Of a stretch of 64,000 nucleotides of DNA, positions 1-9,884 are shown in pieces. The notes beneath the pieces were generated by a model. That model saw only the letters and a list, made by a program, of their open reading frames with translations, made no database searches and was not told where the DNA came from. A program made the translations under genes and the position numbers. Numbering within the stretch: position 1 is the first letter of the stretch; every line of letters starts with the position of its first letter. Source of the DNA: Unio delphinus (lineage: Eukaryota > Mollusca > Bivalvia > Unionida > Unionidae); assembly GCA_029339505.1 (NCBI GenBank), contig JAQISU010001239.1, forward strand, positions 9,617,001 to 9,681,000, written 5' to 3'.

Positions 1-22
1 TGGCATTATTAATGTATTTAAT

Positions 23-268
23 TTAATTCAACGCATGAATTAATATCACATCTGCGAGATGACGTTGTTGTCGATCACCGCTCCGGTAAGCTATATCGTG
101 TATTCGACACGCGTCATCAATTGCATTAATCGGATTTTCTCCCGGGTTAGGATTATCTTGACTATCAAGTCTGATATCTAATCGTGTTCCCGGTCCACAA
201 TAACTATATCCTGGAAGGTGTTTTTCACCTTGATACTCTGCCCATGGTGTTCCTGGGCGTTTAGACAC
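23..268 (-). CDS. Viral-type phospholipase A2 domain, copy 1
   Basis: An 81-codon open frame holding a short PLA2-like fold of the parvovirus VP1-unique/adintovirus type. The frame shows KRPGTPWAEYQGEKH, then the calcium-loop motif YCGPGTRLD, then NPINAIDDACRIHDIAY with the catalytic His-Asp pair. In the known families this domain sits in a minor capsid protein and helps particles leave endosomes; here it is an integrated relic with no visible capsid partner. A related frame continues upstream but is shifted relative to the zinc-ribbon frame at 282-429. Both catalytic residues are intact. The start is uncertain and the ATG at 268 may be internal. A secreted animal PLA2 is unlikely, because there is no signal peptide or Cys-rich fold and the neighbour is a packaging ATPase. 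Confidence 0.72.
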   Translation of the reverse strand: MSKRPGTPWAEYQGEKHLPGYSYCGPGTRLDIRLDSQDNPNPGENPINAIDDACRIHDIAYRSGDRQQRHLADVILIHALN

Positions 269-281
269 CTTGGCGGCGATA

Positions 282-429
282 TCACCACCGCTTTGGTTCT
301 ACAAATCGATATTTTCTTGTCCCGCATATTTCACATTTGCCGGTGACCGCTTCTCAGTATTTTTGTGGTAACAGTCGTTGGGTCAATAGTTGGTGGATGC
401 TTCTTACATTTTACACAATATAAATCCAT
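282..429 (-). pseudogene. Small zinc-ribbon ORF (DUF5679-like), module 1a
   Basis: The minus strand reads MDLYCVKCKKH from 429, giving the first CxxC. After a frame change it reads TGKCEICGTRKYRFV, giving the second CxxC. Paired CxxC motifs ending in a K-Y-R-F-V stretch resemble small zinc ribbons (DUF5679-like) found beside structural genes of several animal DNA viruses and adintovirus-like elements. The two halves lie in different frames, so this copy is broken. It precedes the PLA2 frame and is divergent from an ATPase-like start at 439. Family assignment is from motif memory only. Confidence 0.5.
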
Positions 430-773
430 AATATTATTATGTTATATCTAATGGAAGTAATTAATTTTTCCACTCTAAAGAAAAAACAACCTGGTCGTCG
501 AGTATGATATCTAATCGTGTTCCTGGTCCACAGTAGCTATGTTTTTCCCGCGTTGGAAATTCTCAAATGCACTTGTCCCAGGGGGTTCCAAGAATCTTGT
601 CCAAATGTCTGACATATTCCCAGTTTTTTTAAAAAAAATCGATATTTTTTTTTATTACAAATTTCACACGTGCCGGTGACCACTTATTTTTTATTTATTA
701 TGATAAATTTCGTTGGTTCAAGAGTTGGTGTATATTTCCTACATTTTACACAATATAAATTCATATTATTATT
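430..773. repeat. Duplicated zinc-ribbon/ATPase-head module 1b
   Basis: The ATPase start context (TTATATCTAATGGAAGTAAT) appears at 440 and again at 775. After the first copy the sequence switches within 60 bp to a minus-strand PLA2 fragment (YCGPGTRLDI at about 500-545). A second zinc-ribbon frame follows, starting at 764 on the minus strand (MNLYCVKCRKYTP) with its second CxxC (TCEIC) near 665. This is a second, diverged copy of the divergent module whose outer gene was lost. The same arrangement recurs at 8057-8397, so it predates the unit duplication. Confidence 0.6.
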
Positions 774-1445
774 ATGTTATATCTAATGGAAGTAATTGAT
801 TTTTCCGCGCTAAAGAAAAAACAACAAGTTAAACATCATCCAATGTTACCAAACTCTATTCGGATGATCATCGTCGGGCCTTCAGGTAGTGGTAAAACTC
901 AGTTGCTGTTAACGTTGATAATGAAATACCTAAAATGGGACAAATTATATTTAGTTGCCCCAAGCGTTGACGATCAACGTTGTTATTAAGTATTAAAAGA
1001 TTACAACGAAAATGCTTCAGAAATTGCTGCCGAAGATGTTATTGAGTTTATTACAGAGATTGACGAAGCGCCATCCGTGGAAGACCTGGATGGAAGCGTT
1101 AACAATCTTGTTGTGTACGATGATGTGATAATAGATAAACGAAAAAATCCAGCTAGAATATTTTCCCGAAGGCGTCACAAAAACATTGACGTGATATACC
1201 TCACTCAACGCTATACACAAATTCCAAAGGTAATCAGAGATAATTGTAGTTTGTTGTGTATATTTAACGGAGTTGATACTCATGCGCTACGAAATATTTG
1301 GCAAACTTGGTGCTCCAGTATGAATTATAATCAATTCCAAAAATTTTTCACTGGTGCTCGAGCTACCCCACAAGGATTTGTAACGATAAATATACACGAT
1401 CCTCGGACACGATATCGTATTGGATTAGACCGTATTTATAATTAA
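774..1445 (+). pseudogene. A32/FtsK-like DNA-packaging ATPase, copy 1, one stop
   Basis: A 223-residue frame broken by a single TAA at 987-989, where copy 2 has CAA. Walker A (GPSGSGKT) is at residues 35-42. A hydrophobic-Asp-Asp Walker B (VVYDDV) is near residue 113. An Arg/His-rich loop (SRRRHKNID) is followed by the sensor-like YLTQRY and the IRDN motif. This order matches the FtsK/HerA-type packaging ATPases of adintoviruses, Polintons and related DNA viruses, which pump genomes into capsids. ATG 774 or 786 could be the start. The gene faces away from the PLA2/zinc-ribbon genes. Apart from the stop the frame is continuous to 1445, so loss looks recent relative to copy 2. Confidence 0.78.
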
Positions 1446-1707
1446 TTCGGTTAAGCCCATAGCAGCAGAAGGGGGCGCGACAAGTACTTTGGCGTCCTCT
1501 TTTTTATTCTGGTTGGCCAAATGGACGCTTTTTTACGATTTGGAGGAAGCCTTGGTTTGCCAAATGGACGCTTCTAAAAGTTTTCGGATTCACACTCCTT
1601 GCTGCTCATATAAATAATAGCAATTCCTTTCCGAACGTTATAGCTGGCATTTTTAATGTATTTTTTTGATATAGTTTAGAATAGGTATCTCTGGAAAGTT
1701 ACTTTAA
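1446..1707. repeat. Unit spacer with ATGGACGC repeats
   Basis: Non-coding spacer shared with 5534-5790 and 9065-9330. It contains two copies of GCCAAATGGACGCTT about 50 bp apart, then GCTGCTCATATAAA and the CGAACGTTATA landmark. No reading frame is conserved between copies. It may be the 3' region of the ATPase gene or a former intergenic region. Confidence 0.6.
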
Positions 1708-4310
1708 AGGAGACTAGAAACCAGTGGAAATATACAATAATATTAAATACACTGCAGAGAAAAACATGATTCTGAAGCGTCGTGTGCGACCGTACTGCCA
1801 ATATTGAGATATTGGCATATCTTCTAGGCATAAGTTTCCTTGATCTCGTATGCATATTTTCCGCGCCTATTCGGTTACTTTCGGAAAGTGACGTCATACT
1901 AGCAACTCCAGCATCCAGACCTACAGTTGCAAGGTTCATTTCATATAGTGTACCATGCCGTTTTGCGTTGCTTACGGGTGTAATAGCATACATAGAAAAG
2001 GCTGTGGAGTTCATTTTTTTTTCTTTTCCAAATGATAAAGGGATAAAGAATGTCTGGATACATTATTACAAGCGTGTCGATTTCAATGCGCCACCATACA
2101 GCAATCCGTGCCCATTACATTTCACAAAGGAATGTTACCAGAGGGATCCTAAAAAACATAGAACCTCTAGGATACACGAATGCTAAGCCTAGACTAAAAG
2201 TTGAAACTGTTCCAGACATACCATTGTATATTTTAAATCCTGGTAGAGTGTCAAACGTACGAGTTACGAAAATAAGCAGAAGGCCGAGTAAGTGCTAATA
2301 ACAAATATGACAGCCCGACACCTGATCGTGCTGATGAAATGAGTAAATGTTTTTTTCGTCTTCAAGATTACAATCTAAATAAAGTCACCACTGTCCTATG
2401 TATAATTAATATCTGACTTTAATCAAATGGAATTTTTGCTTAAAATAATAATAATGATAATAAGATTATCAACTCTTGACACGGTCGTGTTTTGAGAAAA
2501 AACAATTTAAGTAATTTTAAAAAAAAATATTAAAAAATTATTTTAAAAAAAACACAACCTTTCAGTCTATGCCTATTACTCGTAAAATGTATAAACGGAA
2601 ATCTGTAATGATTGAAACTGATATAAAACTTTCTCTTGGGCAGTTTAAATAGCAGCGATTAAAAGAAAAGAGATCCGATATAAAATCAAAGTTTCACATT
2701 AACTGGCTGACAATAGAAATTGGGGAGGGGGGAGGCGACTATTGACCGCACCTATTTGCCCCGATGTGCAATTTCTCCCTGTGATACGCGTTAGTATACC
2801 CCTTTTTTTCATATTCTGGTCTGCATAATAGTTAGAGGTTAGAATTAAGTACACAAACATAATGGCAGTTAAACAAATTAACAATTATTCCTTATAATTG
2901 CACTTATGTTGTGAAAAGGACTGGCCCTCTGACATAATTCAAAGAAACCATGTGCTACAGAGTGTGTATGTAAGCACCAGAAAGTCATTGGCAAATAAGC
3001 GATGCCGAATTTTGTTGTAACTTCGATGTCAAAGACTTCATTTTAAGAGTTCAAATCTGCAGTCAAACGTTACCGTACATGTATGTGGCCATTGTTTCCC
3101 CACATTTTATATCCCATCCTATTCCCATTAGTTTAAGTGTTAAGATATGTAACACTGTTTACTGAATTAAATATTTATTTTAATTAGTTTTTTTTAGGGG
3201 CACATATACTGCGTCGTATTTTTTTTAATCCTTCTTTTAATTTAATCATGGTAATGAAACTTTACATAGATGGTAGTGGAATGACAGGTGTTAACTGGCC
3301 GAGTTTTTTTTAGGGCGGAAATGGAGATTTTGTTTGCAGAGAAAATTACGCATCCTTCATTGTGATAATTCATGGGTTTTAAACTAATTGGTGACAATTT
3401 TGTTTACAAGAAGTACTTCTGTAGTAGTTAAATAATCTGAAATTTACGTGAATAATGTTTAATCTTAATCTATTTACTGAAGACAAAAACTGTCCTGTGA
3501 TATTAATTATTTCTTCACTACAATATTCACAAGTAATAAAATAGAATATGAAATTTGTGGACTGCACACTTGATGAAAAAATTACATATGGATTTTCTTC
3601 TTCTGAAAAATGAAAATTGAGAGACATATTGAAATAAACGGGAGTTAACTGCGAAAATCAAGAGAGATATTACGAGATAGGGAGGAAATACCTCCAAAAT
3701 TGGAATTTATTTTCTTTCTTTCTTCTCTCGGCTTGAAAGTTAACATATATGAACTGTTCGGGTTTGTGGAATTTCAGTCAGGGCTAGTAAGTTTATTTAA
3801 GTCATCAGCCCGGGGCCTGTGCTTAAAACATTTCTTTCAGCACTGACCAGTACAGTACGTACTCTGTTAACGAATCATGTATATACTTACAGATTTGTCA
3901 ATACGCTAACTGTGGCATGCATGTAAAATACACTGTAATTGAATCATAGAAAGGAAGCTTCTTAATGTTGAAATTAATTACGTATGATTTCCTCCTCGCA
4001 GATTTATTTGTGGGGTGTTGATTTTTTGTGTGTGTGAAAAATTACTTCCGATGAAAACCGTTATCAACGGCCTCTCTCCCTTGCCATGTTTCTGTTTGTA
4101 TACGAGGACTTGCTAGTATGACGTCACGAGACCACGTGATCTGTCCTCTCATTAAAACTCGGAAATACTCGGCAATTTACGAAATCATTGTATCTTCTTC
4201 GCAATATAATCAATATCCGCACACGATATTATATTTTTAAACATTATATTCGAATTAGAATTTGTAAAGAATTACATTTATAAAATAAAAATTTTCATTT
4301 CTAGTCTCCT
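1708..4310. mobile_element. TTAA-flanked, THAP-carrying transposon (Kolobok-like)
   Basis: Left end AGGAGACTAGAAA (1708-1720) and right end TTTCTAGTCTCCT (4298-4310) are perfect 13-bp inverted repeats. TTAA lies on both sides (1704-1707 and 4311-4314). The empty site is preserved in sister units as GTTACTTTAAGAATGAGG (for example near 5785 and 9325). A second inverted block of 22 bp with one mismatch, containing the CRE-like TGACGTCA, lies at 1888-1909 and 4106-4127, so the termini are long and imperfect. TTAA targets are used by piggyBac and Kolobok; the internal THAP relic and the AGG terminus favour Kolobok. No transposase catalytic core was recognised, so it is probably non-autonomous. 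Confidence 0.82.
1955..2298 (+). pseudogene. Frameshifted THAP zinc-finger remnant
   Basis: The ATG at 1955 opens MPFCVAYGCNSIHRKG, the N-terminal C-x4-C of a THAP C2CH finger. In a second frame the sequence continues with FFSFPNDKGIKNVW and PCPLHFTKECY (C-x2-H and the HF pair). A third frame gives KPRLKVETVPDIPLYI, which matches the Pro-containing tail typical of THAP domains. Two frameshifts, the first in a T-run near 2012-2025, break it. THAP domains bind DNA and are found at the N terminus of Kolobok and P-element transposases. It lies inside the TTAA element, so it is most simply the DNA-binding part of a former transposase. Confidence 0.75.
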
Positions 4311-4390
4311 TTAAGAATGAGGATGTAAAATACACTGATGAATTTACCTGACTGTTTTTCAAAAGTGAATTACATAGCTGTTTTTATGAA

Positions 4391-4440
<50 letters not shown>

Positions 4441-5117
4441 TAATAATAATAAAAGTAATAATCATGATAATAATAATCACAGTCGTAATTATTATTATTA
4501 TCATTATTATTATTATTACCACTACAACTTCAATTGCCATAAGTTTGGATTTCTTAAAAAATTACTCCTTTCTAGACTTCCTCCTAACGTGCATGGTTAT
4601 ATTTGTTTATATTCTGTACATCACAGCAGCATAAATTGACTATTTTTAATTGAAACAATAATGCGTTACTCGAGAACACATAATGGCAGCCATCCCGTGC
4701 TGATGTAATATCAGCAATCTAATATGCACATTCATACTTATTAATTCACGTATAGTTACATTTGTTCCGGTTTTCACGTGTTACTCCTAATGCTGGTGTG
4801 TAAACATGGGGTTGTCCTCTTAATGTAGGTAATATGTGTATAATATGTTACCTTCAGTAATTTTGTGACTGTATAATCCAAAATCATAGAAAATTAGAAG
4901 CTATATATTATGTTGTTTACAAAATAAGTGTTACTAAACATCATTGTATACGTTCTCCACAATATTGTTTTCTTTTCCTGAGCATATTACATATTAATGA
5001 TAGCAATTACTTTCCGAACGTTATACCTGGCATTTTCAATGTATATAATTAATATAGTTTAGAATAGGTATCTGTGGAAAGTTACTTTAAGAATGAGGAT
5101 GTAAAATTCACAGTTTT

Positions 5118-5158
<41 letters not shown>

Positions 5159-5210
5159 CAGTAATATTCATAATGATCATAATCACAGTTATTATTATTT
5201 TTATTATTAA

Positions 5211-5255
<45 letters not shown>

Positions 5256-5449
5256 ATATGCCATGGGTAAGGATTTCTTGAAAAAATATTCCTTTTTAGA
5301 CTTGCTCCTAAAGTGTATGGTTATATTTGTTTTGATTCATTTCATCACAGCAGCATGAATTGACTATTTTGAATAAAAAAAAGAATGGGTTACCAGAGGA
5401 CACATAATGGCAGCCATCCCTTGCTAATATAATATCAGATATCCAACAT
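4311..5449. repeat. Unit blocks with (AAT)n-(ATT)n, two tandem copies
   Basis: The unit resumes after the transposon. (AAT)n at about 4390-4460 is followed by (ATT)n at 4488-4518, forming an inverted microsatellite; a second copy with (ATA)n, (ATT)n and (CTA)n is at 5119-5255. Each is followed by a conserved stretch that gives a short shared frame (TTCTTGAAAAAATATTCC and similar) and then by ACACATAATGGCAGCCATCC. The reading frames here are microsatellite products. The second copy ends abruptly at 5449 against an ATPase tail. Confidence 0.7.
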
Positions 5450-5533
5450 GCTACCCCACAAGGATTTGTAACGATAAATATACACGATCCTCGGACACGA
5501 TATCGTATTGGATTAGACCGTATTTATAACTAA
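5450..5533 (+). pseudogene. Truncated packaging-ATPase C-terminus
   Basis: Twenty-eight codons, including the stop, equal to the last part of the ATPase copies (begins ATPQGFVTINIHDP, ends at TAA). The junction with unrelated repeat sequence at 5449/5450 is sharp, which marks a deletion or recombination breakpoint in the array. Confidence 0.8.
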
Positions 5534-5866
5534 TTCGGTTAAGCCCATTGCAGCAGAAGGGGGCGCGACAACGACTTTGGCGACCTTTTTTTATTCTGGT
5601 TGGCCAAATGGACGCTTTTTTACGATTTGGAGGAAGCCTTGGTTTGCCAAAATGGACGCTTCTAAAAGTTTTCGGATTCACCCTCCTTGCTGCTCATATA
5701 AAAAAATAGCAATTCCTTTTCGAACGTTATAGCTGGCATTTTTAATGTATTTATTTTATATAGTTTAGAATAGGTATCTCTGGAAAGTTACTTTAAGAAT
5801 GAGGATGTAAAATACACTGATGGATGGACTTGACTGTTTTTTATAACTGAACTACATTGTTGTTTT

Positions 5867-5911
<45 letters not shown>

Positions 5912-5943
5912 CACAATCGTGATCATTATTATTATTATTATTA

Positions 5944-5991
<48 letters not shown>

Positions 5992-6345
5992 TTTACTACT
6001 ACCACGCCTACTTCAATTGCCATTGGTATGGATTTTTTGAAAAATTACTCCTTTTTAGACTTGCTCCTAATGTGCATATGTTTTTTTTTTCATGCTTTTT
6101 CACTTCATAGCCGCATAAATTGATTATTTTGAATTGAAACAAGGATGAGTTAACCGAGGACACATAATGGCAGCCATCCCTTGCTGATGTAATATCAGCA
6201 ATCTAATATGCACAGTCATACTTATTAATTCACGTATAGTTACATTTGTTCCGGTTTTCACGTGTTACTCCACATACATAAGGAGGATATCCTTCTAATG
6301 TCAGAAGTCCTCCTAATGTTGGTGTGTAAACATGGGCTTGTCCTC
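5534..6345. repeat. Unit spacer, inverted AAT/ATT microsatellite and downstream block
   Basis: Copy of the ATPase-downstream spacer, then (AAT)n at 5867-5910 and (ATT)n at 5924-5991, then the ACACATAATGGCAGCCATCC block. Minus-strand translation near 6250-6345 gives a short frame with repeated P-T-L-x-G motifs (PTLGGLLTLEGYPPYVCG), which is shared with the 9.8-kb copy. Confidence 0.6.
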
Positions 6346-6471
6346 TTAATGTAGGTAATATGTGTATAATATGTTACCGTCATCAACTAATCGAGTCAAG
6401 TCAATTTCACAATCAGTTTTGCTTATGTAATCTATACTATTTTGTGGATACACATTTCTATTGTTGGGCAT
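6346..6471 (-). other. Short repeated reading frame of unknown function
   Basis: A 41-codon minus-strand frame beginning MPNNRNVYPQNSIDYISKTD. A second copy starts at 9996 and breaks early. A third, with a 60-bp insertion and a different start, is within 11287-11532, where NIDYISKTDREIALTRLL is preserved. Similarity at the protein level across diverged DNA copies suggests it once coded, possibly for a structural protein of the same virus. I do not recognise a family. Confidence 0.35.
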
Positions 6472-7584
6472 ATGAAAACTTATATAAAGGAGGTGTTCTT
6501 GCAAATATATCAAATTTCAAACTCTTTGGGTCTACTGTGGTTTTGGACTGACCCGATCATTCATTCTTCAGTATAATCTACCCTTAAGTAAGAAAAATCG
6601 TAACTGTGTACATTATTTCAACGCCCACAGTTTTGTCTGGGAAAACCATTTGAAAATGAAAAGATACTTTCATAATGTACGTGTGTATAAGTTGACGTAA
6701 TGCAATTTGTTGTATGTAATGAATCTGAATAAGAAATGAAGTAATGTTTCAGTTCTATCCTTGTTCACATCTCACGAAAACTATGATGACTATATTTTTC
6801 AATTCACCCTACTTGATTGACCTTACTATTCCATCAAACATAGCACAGGGTTTACTCATGTATACAACCACAAGAGTTTAAATAGCAGATCATAGCTCCA
6901 AATTAGTAAATATGTTGATTATAAGAATCTTGAAATCTGTTTACAAATCCATGCAATCTACGGAATAGAATTAAAACCAAACATGAGATAGAGACGTGAA
7001 ACAAAAGTAAAATAAACCTATTAATACATAAGACCTCATCTCATAACGGAAAAAAGATGCATCCAACATGAATAATACAAGATATGTAAACCAAATCATT
7101 ATAGTACAAACTTAGGTGAAAGTACCTCTGTAATCAAATTCCCATTTCTTTGAATGTTCAAAATCAGTGACGTAGCTAAGGGCTTGCATGTTGCCCGGAG
7201 AGTTGTCCTGGGGAGGGGGGCAGTAGGCACCGGAAGAAGAGAACTGGAGGTATTAGTGTATACTTTTACAATGTGTGCATCAGAAGAAACATAATTAGAG
7301 TCAAATTTTCGTTAGATCTTCAAGCTGTCAAGAACATAAGTCTAATAATTAATTATAGAAAGAAAAAAATACATGGCAAATATCAGAGAGACAAGTTTTA
7401 TAGTCGGAAAATGTAGTGTCATAGGGTCAGGGGAAAAAAAGATATATTGACGTAATAATTTTTTGACTATATAATCCAAAATCATATAGAATTAGTAGCT
7501 ATATATTATGTTGTTTACAAATTCAATGTTACTAAACATCATTGCATACGCTCTCCACAATATTGTTTTCTTTTTCTGAGCATA
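6472..7584. repeat. Non-coding 1-kb unit block, copy 1
   Basis: AT-rich sequence shared with 9997-11140 and 11549-12420. Landmarks are GTACGTGTGTATAAGTTGACG (6676), CTCATCTCATAACGG (7034) and GTGACGTAGCTAAGGGC (7168). No conserved frame is visible across the three copies. Confidence 0.6.
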
Positions 7585-7953
7585 TTACATACAAATGATA
7601 GAAATACCTTTCCGAACGTTATACCTGGCATTTTTATGGTTTTTAATTGAAATCAACGCATGAATTAATTTCACATATGCGAGATGACGTTGTTGTCGAT
7701 CACCGCTCAGGTAAGCTATATCGTGTATCCGACACGCTTCATCAATTGCATTAATCGGATTTTCACCCAGGTTAGAATTATCTTGACTATCAAGTCTGAT
7801 ATCTAATCGTGTTCCCGGTCCACAATAACTATATACTGGAAAGTGTTTTTCACCTTGATACTCTGCCCATGGTGTTCTTGGGCGTTTAGACACCTTGGCG
7901 GCGATATCACCACCGCTTTTTTTTTTACAAATCGATATTTTCTTGTCCCGCAT
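7585..7953 (-). CDS. Viral-type phospholipase A2 domain, copy 2
   Basis: A 122-codon open frame. KVSKRPRTPWAEYQGEKH leads to YCGPGTRLD and NPINAIDEACRIHDIAY with the His-Asp dyad at about residues 80-81. The fold core is intact and slightly longer than copy 1 because the terminal stop is lost and the frame reads into the CGAACGTTAT landmark block. The start used here (MRDKKISIC) overlaps the zinc-ribbon tail in another frame, so the true start is probably further in, near GGDIAAKV. Same family and role as copy 1, and no evidence of expression. Confidence 0.7.
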   Translation of the reverse strand: MRDKKISICKKKSGGDIAAKVSKRPRTPWAEYQGEKHFPVYSYCGPGTRLDIRLDSQDNSNLGENPINAIDEACRIHDIAYLSGDRQQRHLAYVKLIHALISIKNHKNARYNVRKGISIICM

Positions 7954-8056
7954 ATTTCATATTTGCCGGTGACCGCTTAATGTTATTTTTTGTGGTAACA
8001 GTCGTTGGGTCAATAGATGGTGTATGCTTCTTACATTTTACACAATATAAATCCAT
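7930..8056 (-). pseudogene. Small zinc-ribbon ORF, module 2a
   Basis: Starts MDLYCVKCKKHTP at 8056. The second half reads YEICGTRKYRFVKKK in a shifted frame, so the first Cys of the second CxxC is Tyr here, unlike copy 1a. It is broken by a frameshift and by loss of a metal ligand. Confidence 0.48.
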
Positions 8057-8397
8057 AATATTATTATGCTATATCTAATGGAAGTAATTGATTTTTCCAC
8101 GCTAAAGAAGAAACAACCTGGTCGTCGAGTATGATATCTAATCGTGTTCCTGGTGCACAGCAGCTATGTTTATCCCACGTTGGAAATTCTCAAATGCACT
8201 TGACCCAGGGGGTTCCAAGAATCGTGTCCAAATGTCTGACATATTCCCAGTTTTTTTACAAATCGGTATTTTTGTGCACCACAAATTTCACACGTGCCGG
8301 TGACCACCTATTTTTTATTTATTATGATAACTTTCGTTGGTTCAAGAGTTGGTGTATATTTCCTACATTTTACACAATATAAATCCATACTATTATT
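8057..8397. repeat. Duplicated zinc-ribbon/ATPase-head module 2b
   Basis: Same layout as 430-773. An ATPase-like start at 8067 is truncated into a minus-strand PLA2 fragment (PGTRLDI, about 8120-8165). A second zinc ribbon then starts at 8388 on the minus strand (MDLYCVKCRKYTP), with GTCEICGAQKYRFVKKLG near 8240-8295, where both CxxC motifs are present. It lies 9 bp from the next ATPase start at 8398, consistent with a shared divergent promoter. Confidence 0.58.
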
Positions 8398-9064
8398 ATG
8401 TTATATGTAATGGAAGTAATTGATTTTTCCGCGCTAAAGAAAAAACAACAAGTTAAACATCATCCAATGTTACCAAACTTTATTCGGATGATCATCATCG
8501 GGCCTTCAGGTAGTGGTAAAACTGAATTGTTGTTAACGTTGATAATGAAATACCTAAAATGGAACAAATTATATTTAGTTGCCCAAAGCGTAGACGATCA
8601 ACGTTGTTATCAAGTATTAAAAGATTACAACGAAAATGCTTCAGAAATTGCTGCCGAAGATGTTATTGAGTTTATTACAGAGATTGACGAAGCGCCATCC
8701 GTGGAAGAACAGGATGGAAGCGTTAACAATCATGTTGTGTACGATGATGTGATGTTAGATAACGAGAAAATCCAGCTAGAATAATTTCCCGAGGGCGTCA
8801 CAAAAAATTTACATGATATACCTCACTCAACGCTATACACAAATTCCAAAGGTAATCAGAGATAATTGTAGTTTGTTGTGTATATTTAACGGAGTTGATA
8901 CTCATACCGCTACAAAATATTTGGCAAACTTGCTGCTCCCGTATGAACTATAATCAATTCCAAAATTTGTTCTCTGGTGCTCGAGCTACCCCACATGGAT
9001 TTGTAACGATAAATATACACGATCCTCGGACACGATATCGTATTGGATTAGACCGTATTTTATA
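8398..9064 (+). pseudogene. A32/FtsK-like packaging ATPase, copy 2, frameshifted
   Basis: Open for 128 codons (8398-8784) with Walker A GPSGSGKT and Walker B VVYDDV. It then loses frame near 8759, relative to copy 1, and again downstream. The C-terminal motifs (YLTQRYTQIPK, IRDN, the INIHDP tail) are still readable to 9064. Codon 72 is CAA where copy 1 has TAA, so the two copies carry different lesions and each reports the ancestral state at the other's defect. Confidence 0.75.
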
Positions 9065-9403
9065 ATTAATTCGGTTAACCCCATAGCAGCAGCAGGGGGC
9101 GCGCCAACGACTTTGGGGTGTTTTTTTTATTATTCTGGTTTGCCAAATGGACGCTTTTTTACGATTTAAAGGATGCCAGGGTTTGCCAAATGGACGCTTC
9201 TAAAAGTTGTCGGATTCACCCTCCTTGCTGCTCATATAAATAATAGCAATTCCTTTTCGAACGTTATAACTGGCATTTTTAATGTATTTATTTTATATAG
9301 TTTAGAATAGGTATCTCTGGAAAGTTACTTTAAGAATGAGGATGTAGAATACACTGATGGATGGACTTCACTGTTTTTAAGAACTGAACAACATTGTTTT
9401 GTT

Positions 9404-9457
<54 letters not shown>

Positions 9458-9477
9458 CATGATAATAATCACAATCG

Positions 9478-9515
<38 letters not shown>

Positions 9516-9884
9516 TCTACTACTACTCCTACTTCAATTGCCATGGGTATGGATTTCTTGACAAATTACTCCTTTTTAGACTTGCTCCTAATATGCATTT
9601 GTTATTTATTTTCTTTTTGATTCTTGACATCACAGCCGCATAAATTGACTACTATTAATTGAAACAAGAATGATTTACCCGAGGACACATAATTTCAGCC
9701 ATCCCGTGCTGATGTAATATCAGCAATCTAATATGCACAGTTATACTTATAAATTCACGTATAGTTACATTTGTTCCGGTTTTCACGTGTTAATCCACAT
9801 ACATAAGGAGTATATCCTTCTAATGTCAGAGGTCCTCCTAATGTTGGTGTATAAACATGGGTTTGTCCTCTTAATGTAGGTAAT
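9065..9884. repeat. Unit spacer, AAT/ATT inverted microsatellite and block, copy 3
   Basis: Repeats the order of 5534-6345. (AAT)n at 9403-9456 and (ATT)n at 9480-9514 are separated by about 23 bp, then the ATTTCAGCCATCCCG variant of the downstream block follows. The uninserted TTAA site of the Kolobok-like element is at about 9329-9332. Confidence 0.65.

Noticed and set aside
23..268. Secreted animal phospholipase A2
   Set aside because: No signal peptide or disulphide-rich fold. The short YCGPG...HDIAY form and the packaging-ATPase neighbour indicate the viral capsid type.
1955..2298. Host THAP-domain gene
   Set aside because: Two frameshifts, and it lies entirely inside a transposon with TTAA duplication.
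1708..4310. piggyBac element, from the TTAA target
   Set aside because: The ends start AGGAGAC and not the usual piggyBac CCY/GGG form, and a THAP remnant is present. Kolobok fits better but is not proven.
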